Shown here: positions 60,862 through 64,000 of the stretch, piece after piece
Numbering within the stretch: position 1 is the first letter of the stretch
How the letters are laid out: every line of letters begins with the position of its first letter
The notes under the pieces: generated by a model
Told to the model about the DNA's origin: nothing
Databases searched by the model: none
Seen by the model: only the letters and a program-made list of their open reading frames with translations
DNA from: an uncultured Coriobacteriaceae bacterium
Lineage (GTDB): Bacteria > Actinomycetota > Coriobacteriia > Coriobacteriales > Eggerthellaceae
Assembly: GCA_937937585.1 (NCBI GenBank)
Contig: CALDCB010000008.1
Location: forward strand, 352,538-416,537
Direction: 5' to 3'
Length of the DNA stretch: 64,000 bases
Program-made: the position numbers and the translations under genes

Positions 60862-62417
60862 AAGCGATCCCTCCTACGGCGTTCAGCTGCGCGAACACTG
60901 GCCCACTCGGAAACCCTGTTCGGGGTAAGCGATGCGACGATCTGCGCGATAAGCGCAAGCAGCGTCAGGAACTCAAGACGGCCCGCCCACATCTCGAAAA
61001 TGAAGAACAACTCAAGCGAAGCCGGCATGCCGGGCGCCACAACGCCCGAGGTAAGGCCGCCATTCGAAGCCATCGAGATGGAGTCGAAGATCGCCTGCGA
61101 CGCCTCGTATCCATGCGCGATTGCAACCAATGCGCCGATGATGTACGTGATAGCGTACAGCGAGGCAACGGTCATGGCCTCGCGGATCAAACCCGACGTG
61201 ACAGGGCGCCTGCCCAGGTGATAGTAGGAAACCACGACGCGCGCCGAATCGGGCGCCAGGGTGGACTTCACTTCCATAAGAATGGACTTCGCGATCATGG
61301 CGATGCGCTGGATCTTGATGCCGCCCGAGGTGGAGCCTGACATGCCGCCGATTGCCATCAGGACGGCCAGCGTAAGGAAGGCGCCCGACGAAATCATATC
61401 GGTGAGCTGCGACGGGGTGACCACCATGAAGCCGACGGTCGAGAAGCCCGAAATGACCATGTAGACGCTTCGCCTAAGCAGCGCAGGCAAGTCGGTCATG
61501 TTCACGCCGGCAACCGCAGCCGACACGTACACCAAGACAATGGCGATCAGCCAAATGCACATGGCCTTTACCTCGGTGTCTCTGAACACCTCGCGCACGT
61601 TGCCGCGAAGCACCTCGGAGTGAAGCGTGAACGGAAGTATGCCCATGAACACCAAAACGATGAGCATCAGCTCAAGAGGGAACGAGTGGTAGTACATGAC
61701 GCTCTGGCTCATGGGTGTGAAGCCCGCCGTCATGAAGCCCGAAATGGAAAGCCATAGCGAATGAAGGAACGCACGATCGGCTTGCATTCCCTTGCTCAGG
61801 CACGTCACGGTAAAAAGCACCGTGAAAACCAGGATGAACGACGCCGCCACGCGGGCAATGAAGCGCGTTGAACCGACGACGTTCGGCAGAACGTGCTCGC
61901 TACGACCTTCGGACGTGAACAGACCCTGGCCGCCGCCGCGACCGAACAGGCCCAACGACACGCCGACGACGATAAGTCCCAAACCTCCGATGGCATGCAT
62001 GACGAAACGCCACATGTTGTCTGCGTTGGAGATGTGATCGAGGTCAAGAACGACGCTGGCACCAGTGGTGGTCAGGCCCGAAACCGACTCGAACAGCGCA
62101 TCTAGATAGGTTGCGTAATGCCCCGACAGGAACAACGGAACGGCCGCGAAATACGCCAGAACGATCCATGCCAAGCCAACGACGGCGATTGCCTGCTGAC
62201 GCGTGAGCGGACCAGGCTGGATACGGCAGAAACGAAGCGCCGATCCCGAAACGAAGGTAATGCCCATCGCCAGCAAATAACGCGACGCAGCACTCCATTC
62301 GTGATAGACGATGGCAGTGGCGAAGGGAATGGTGAGGGCAATGGTTGAGAACAAGATCAACATGCCCAGGTAATGCCCGATCACACGGACGTCGTTAGAC
62401 GAAAAGCGTTGCCACAT
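60858..62417 (-). CDS. TrkH-family potassium channel subunit
   Basis: The protein is 519 residues from the ATG at 62417 (MWQRFSSNDV); a GTG start 16 codons earlier is also in frame but overlaps the small gene. It has about ten or more helices and the family's selectivity-filter-like motifs with glycines (SVSGLTTTGASVV; SISGFMTAGFTP; ISGFSTVGF). It transports K+ or Na+ with the TrkA/CeoB-type regulators encoded at 36-37 kb. It is coupled upstream to the 47-residue peptide and downstream to the OB-fold gene. Confidence 0.93.
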   Translation of the reverse strand: MWQRFSSNDVRVIGHYLGMLILFSTIALTIPFATAIVYHEWSAASRYLLAMGITFVSGSALRFCRIQPGPLTRQQAIAVVGLAWIVLAYFAAVPLFLSGHYATYLDALFESVSGLTTTGASVVLDLDHISNADNMWRFVMHAIGGLGLIVVGVSLGLFGRGGGQGLFTSEGRSEHVLPNVVGSTRFIARVAASFILVFTVLFTVTCLSKGMQADRAFLHSLWLSISGFMTAGFTPMSQSVMYYHSFPLELMLIVLVFMGILPFTLHSEVLRGNVREVFRDTEVKAMCIWLIAIVLVYVSAAVAGVNMTDLPALLRRSVYMVISGFSTVGFMVVTPSQLTDMISSGAFLTLAVLMAIGGMSGSTSGGIKIQRIAMIAKSILMEVKSTLAPDSARVVVSYYHLGRRPVTSGLIREAMTVASLYAITYIIGALVAIAHGYEASQAIFDSISMASNGGLTSGVVAPGMPASLELFFIFEMWAGRLEFLTLLALIAQIVASLTPNRVSEWASVRAAERRRRDRL

Positions 62418-62419
62418 GG

Positions 62420-62563
62420 CTAGCCCACCAACGACACGATTCGAACAGCCGCGATGATGAGCCACAGAAGCACCAGGAACACAAGCACTGAAAGAATGAG
62501 CGCCGTGTAGCCCAAAGCTGCGTCCTTAATGTCCTCTATCGGGTTGTTCTTCGTCTTTCCCAT
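62420..62563 (-). CDS. 47-residue membrane peptide upstream of trkH
   Basis: This short gene (MGKTKNNPIEDIKDAAL...) has a charged head and one hydrophobic helix (about residues 20-42). Its stop lies two bases before the trkH ATG, and its last codons contain the only plausible ribosome site for trkH (GGTGGG). A TATAAT box sits seven bases before its ATG, so its own message may be leaderless. The layout resembles the small K+-channel accessory peptides (such as KdpF) but no homology is claimed. Confidence 0.75.
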   Translation of the reverse strand: MGKTKNNPIEDIKDAALGYTALILSVLVFLVLLWLIIAAVRIVSLVG

Positions 62564-62570
62564 GACGCGT

Positions 62571-62576
62571 ATTATA
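62571..62576 (-). promoter_or_regulatory. -10 box for the small-peptide/trkH operon
   Basis: A perfect TATAAT on the minus strand is seven bases upstream of the ATG at 62563. The transcription start would fall at or one base before the ATG, predicting a leaderless mRNA. No convincing -35 box was found. Confidence 0.55.
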
Positions 62577-62606
62577 CCCATTCGCGCAGGCAGGTGCAGG
62601 AAAGCA

Positions 62607-62640
62607 AGAAGCCCTTCCGATTTAATCGAAAAGGCTTCTT
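62607..62640 (-). terminator. Terminator after the surface protein
   Basis: AAGAAGCC.TT pairs with AA.GGCTTCTT, with inner CGATT/AATCG pairing and a T-rich end on the minus strand. Confidence 0.7.
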
Positions 62641-62704
62641 GAACTGGTGCCGAATGGCTGCGAAAAGGCGCTATCTTGCGGTTGTCTCAACGCATCGCTG
62701 CGGG

Positions 62705-64000
62705 TTACTCCTTGCGCCTACGAAGAGCAAGCAGGCTAACGAATGCCGCAACCGCCGCCGCGATGATGGCAGCCACACCGTAGATACCGGTCGCATCGCC
62801 AGTCTGAACCAGGCCGGAATTGGCACCGTTGAAGACGCCCTGATCCTTCGACTGGTCATCAGACGTCGGGCTGTCAGGCGCCGCGGTGACCGTCAGGGTT
62901 CCAATACTCTCACTTTCAAGCTTGTAATTGGACTCCTTGGCCGTGCCCGTCCACTCGATGGTGTACGTGTTCTCGCTTGCGCCCACCTTGGTCTGGCTGC
63001 CGGTGGTCTTGAAGCCGGCGGTCTCGCCGTTCACGAAGCCAGTGATGTTACCCTCGGCGGTCAGGGGCTGGCCGTTATAGACCCTTGTGGCGTTGGGCGT
63101 GGTGACCGTCAGGGTGGCGGGATCAATGACGATAGAGCCGTCCTCGACCACGAACTCGACGCTGGCGAAGTTCTTGTTGACGTTGGAGAACTGCGAGGCC
63201 TCCAAGCCCATGGGGTACTTGCCCGCGTCGGTGCCCTTGGCCACGGCGTCGCCAGAGAAGCCCACGTAGGCCTCGGCGTACAGCGGGTTGTCGGCGGAGA
63301 CGAAGGAGTAGCCCTCGACGCTCTGCTCGGCCCCGTTGTAGGGCTTGGTTCCGGTGCTGCCCTTGACGGTGACGGTCACCTTGGCCTCGACGGGCTTCAC
63401 CGTCAAGTCGCCCTCGGCCTTGGCGATCTGGTAGTTCTCGGCCTTGGTGTTGCCCTTCAGCTCGTAGGTGAACCCGTTCTTGCTGGAGCCGGCCTGGGTC
63501 TGGGAGCCGGTGATGTCGTAGACCGCGCCCTCGCCCTCGGCGAAGCCGTCGCCCGTCACGGCGACGTCGGCCTGGGAGTTCCTGACAAGCGGGTCGCCGT
63601 CGTAGGGCTTCTCGCCGGACGCGGACGTCAGGGTCAGGACGCGCTTGGCGATAATGAGCTGCTCGGGCTCATCGCTGTAGGCGTACTCGCCCTCGGCGTA
63701 GTTCGGGCCCGTGGCTCGCAGCTGGATGAGCTTGCTGTCGCCGTAGTCCTTGGCGGTGATGGTCGCGGGGTCTTTCGTCCAGCTCTCGCCGTCGGCGCTG
63801 TACTCGACCGTCAGGGCGTTGCCGTGCCCGTCAACGGCGGTCGCGGTGCCCGCCCTGTAGGTGTTGCCGTCGTACTTCTTCTGCAGGTTGTCCAGCGTCC
63901 AGGTGACATTGTCCTGGTCGATGGCGCCGCCGGTGATCTCGAGCCAGCCGTCCTCGACCACGAACTCGACGCTGGCGAAGTTCTTGTTGACGTTGGAGAA
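62705..64000 (-). CDS. Repeat-containing surface protein with MBG-type domains (3' part)
   Basis: The last 431 codons are in this window; the frame continues past the right edge. It is made of MBG-like extracellular beta-sandwich repeats with alternating motifs (KPYDGDPLV; KPYNGAEQS; RVYNGQPL; GSQTQAGSSKN / GSQTKVGASEN). The end shows a wall-sorting tail: SGLVQTGD, a hydrophobic helix and ALRRRKE. LVQTG is not the usual LPxTG. It is likely an adhesin anchored by a sortase. Confidence 0.88.
   Translation of the reverse strand, partial: FSNVNKNFASVEFVVEDGWLEITGGAIDQDNVTWTLDNLQKKYDGNTYRAGTATAVDGHGNALTVEYSADGESWTKDPATITAKDYGDSKLIQLRATGPNYAEGEYAYSDEPEQLIIAKRVLTLTSASGEKPYDGDPLVRNSQADVAVTGDGFAEGEGAVYDITGSQTQAGSSKNGFTYELKGNTKAENYQIAKAEGDLTVKPVEAKVTVTVKGSTGTKPYNGAEQSVEGYSFVSADNPLYAEAYVGFSGDAVAKGTDAGKYPMGLEASQFSNVNKNFASVEFVVEDGSIVIDPATLTVTTPNATRVYNGQPLTAEGNITGFVNGETAGFKTTGSQTKVGASENTYTIEWTGTAKESNYKLESESIGTLTVTAAPDSPTSDDQSKDQGVFNGANSGLVQTGDATGIYGVAAIIAAAVAAFVSLLALRRRKE
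63137..63190. repeat. 54-bp identical direct repeat in the surface-protein gene (copy 1)
   Basis: The stretch at 63137-63190 is identical to 63947-64000, the last 54 bases of the window, 810 bases (270 codons) apart. It encodes the same FSNVNKNFASVEFVVEDG segment in both places, so the protein has long internal repeats. Confidence 0.9.
63947..64000. repeat. 54-bp identical direct repeat (copy 2, truncated by the edge)
   Basis: This is the partner of the block at 63137-63190. The match may extend beyond the window edge. Confidence 0.88.

Overview
The window reads as a chromosomal segment of a high-GC Gram-positive anaerobe, most likely an actinobacterium of the class Coriobacteriia, family Eggerthellaceae. 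Four things point there. There is a reductive dissimilatory sulfite reductase (dsr) locus with Tat-exported and membrane redox partners. Long spurious antisense ORFs occur opposite real genes, as expected of GC-rich coding sequence. The content includes paired YhgE/Pip membrane proteins, GtrA, a MBG-repeat surface protein with a sortase-like tail, LytS/LytTR regulators and CeoB/CeoC-like TrkA proteins. The family assignment is inference from gene content, not from a marker gene. No rRNA, tRNA, CRISPR array, insertion sequence or prophage was seen.

Left end (1-13,300): sulfite respiration. On the minus strand, in transcription order, lie a 2x[4Fe-4S] ferredoxin, dsrA, dsrB, a strong terminator, an unrecognised 127-residue protein, dsrD, an RsbRD-N-like protein, dsrM, dsrK, dsrJ and dsrO (dsrO runs off the left edge; dsrP would be next). 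Upstream is a second membrane cytochrome b plus HdrD-like pair (a second dsrMK-type module), divergent from a LysR regulator with a cysteine-rich C-terminus. DsrAB would reduce sulfite in the cytoplasm, and the DsrMK(JO) complex would connect it to the menaquinone pool. tatA lies nearby and is relevant because DsrO carries a twin-arginine signal. DsrC, Sat, AprAB and Qmo are not in this window.

Middle (13,400-40,800): mostly housekeeping and envelope genes. These are leuS, a GNAT acetyltransferase, an acyl-CoA ligase, GtrA, an NCS1 permease with a 58-residue membrane partner, a GH25 lysozyme, two YhgE/Pip proteins, purC, an OmpR-type two-component system, a Tat-signal protein, a deoxyinosine-glycosylase/Vsr fusion, purB, two TrkA-type K+ regulators, a secreted wall hydrolase, a PspC protein and a CBS/CorC protein.

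Right part (40,900-64,000): hypD, hypC and hypF for [NiFe]-hydrogenase maturation; pgi with a LytTR regulator; a MoxR ATPase, VWA protein and cytoplasmic leucine-rich-repeat cluster; serA; a TauE/SafE exporter with a LytS kinase; a glycosyltransferase; and an operon of a 47-residue membrane peptide, trkH, an OB-fold membrane protein and rsgA. The 3' part of a repeat-containing surface protein runs off the right edge.

Strongest candidates for something new: the unknown protein and regulatory architecture inside the dsr locus, the MoxR-VWA-LRR cluster, the glycosylase-Vsr fusion, and the two small membrane proteins translationally coupled to NCS1 and TrkH transporters.
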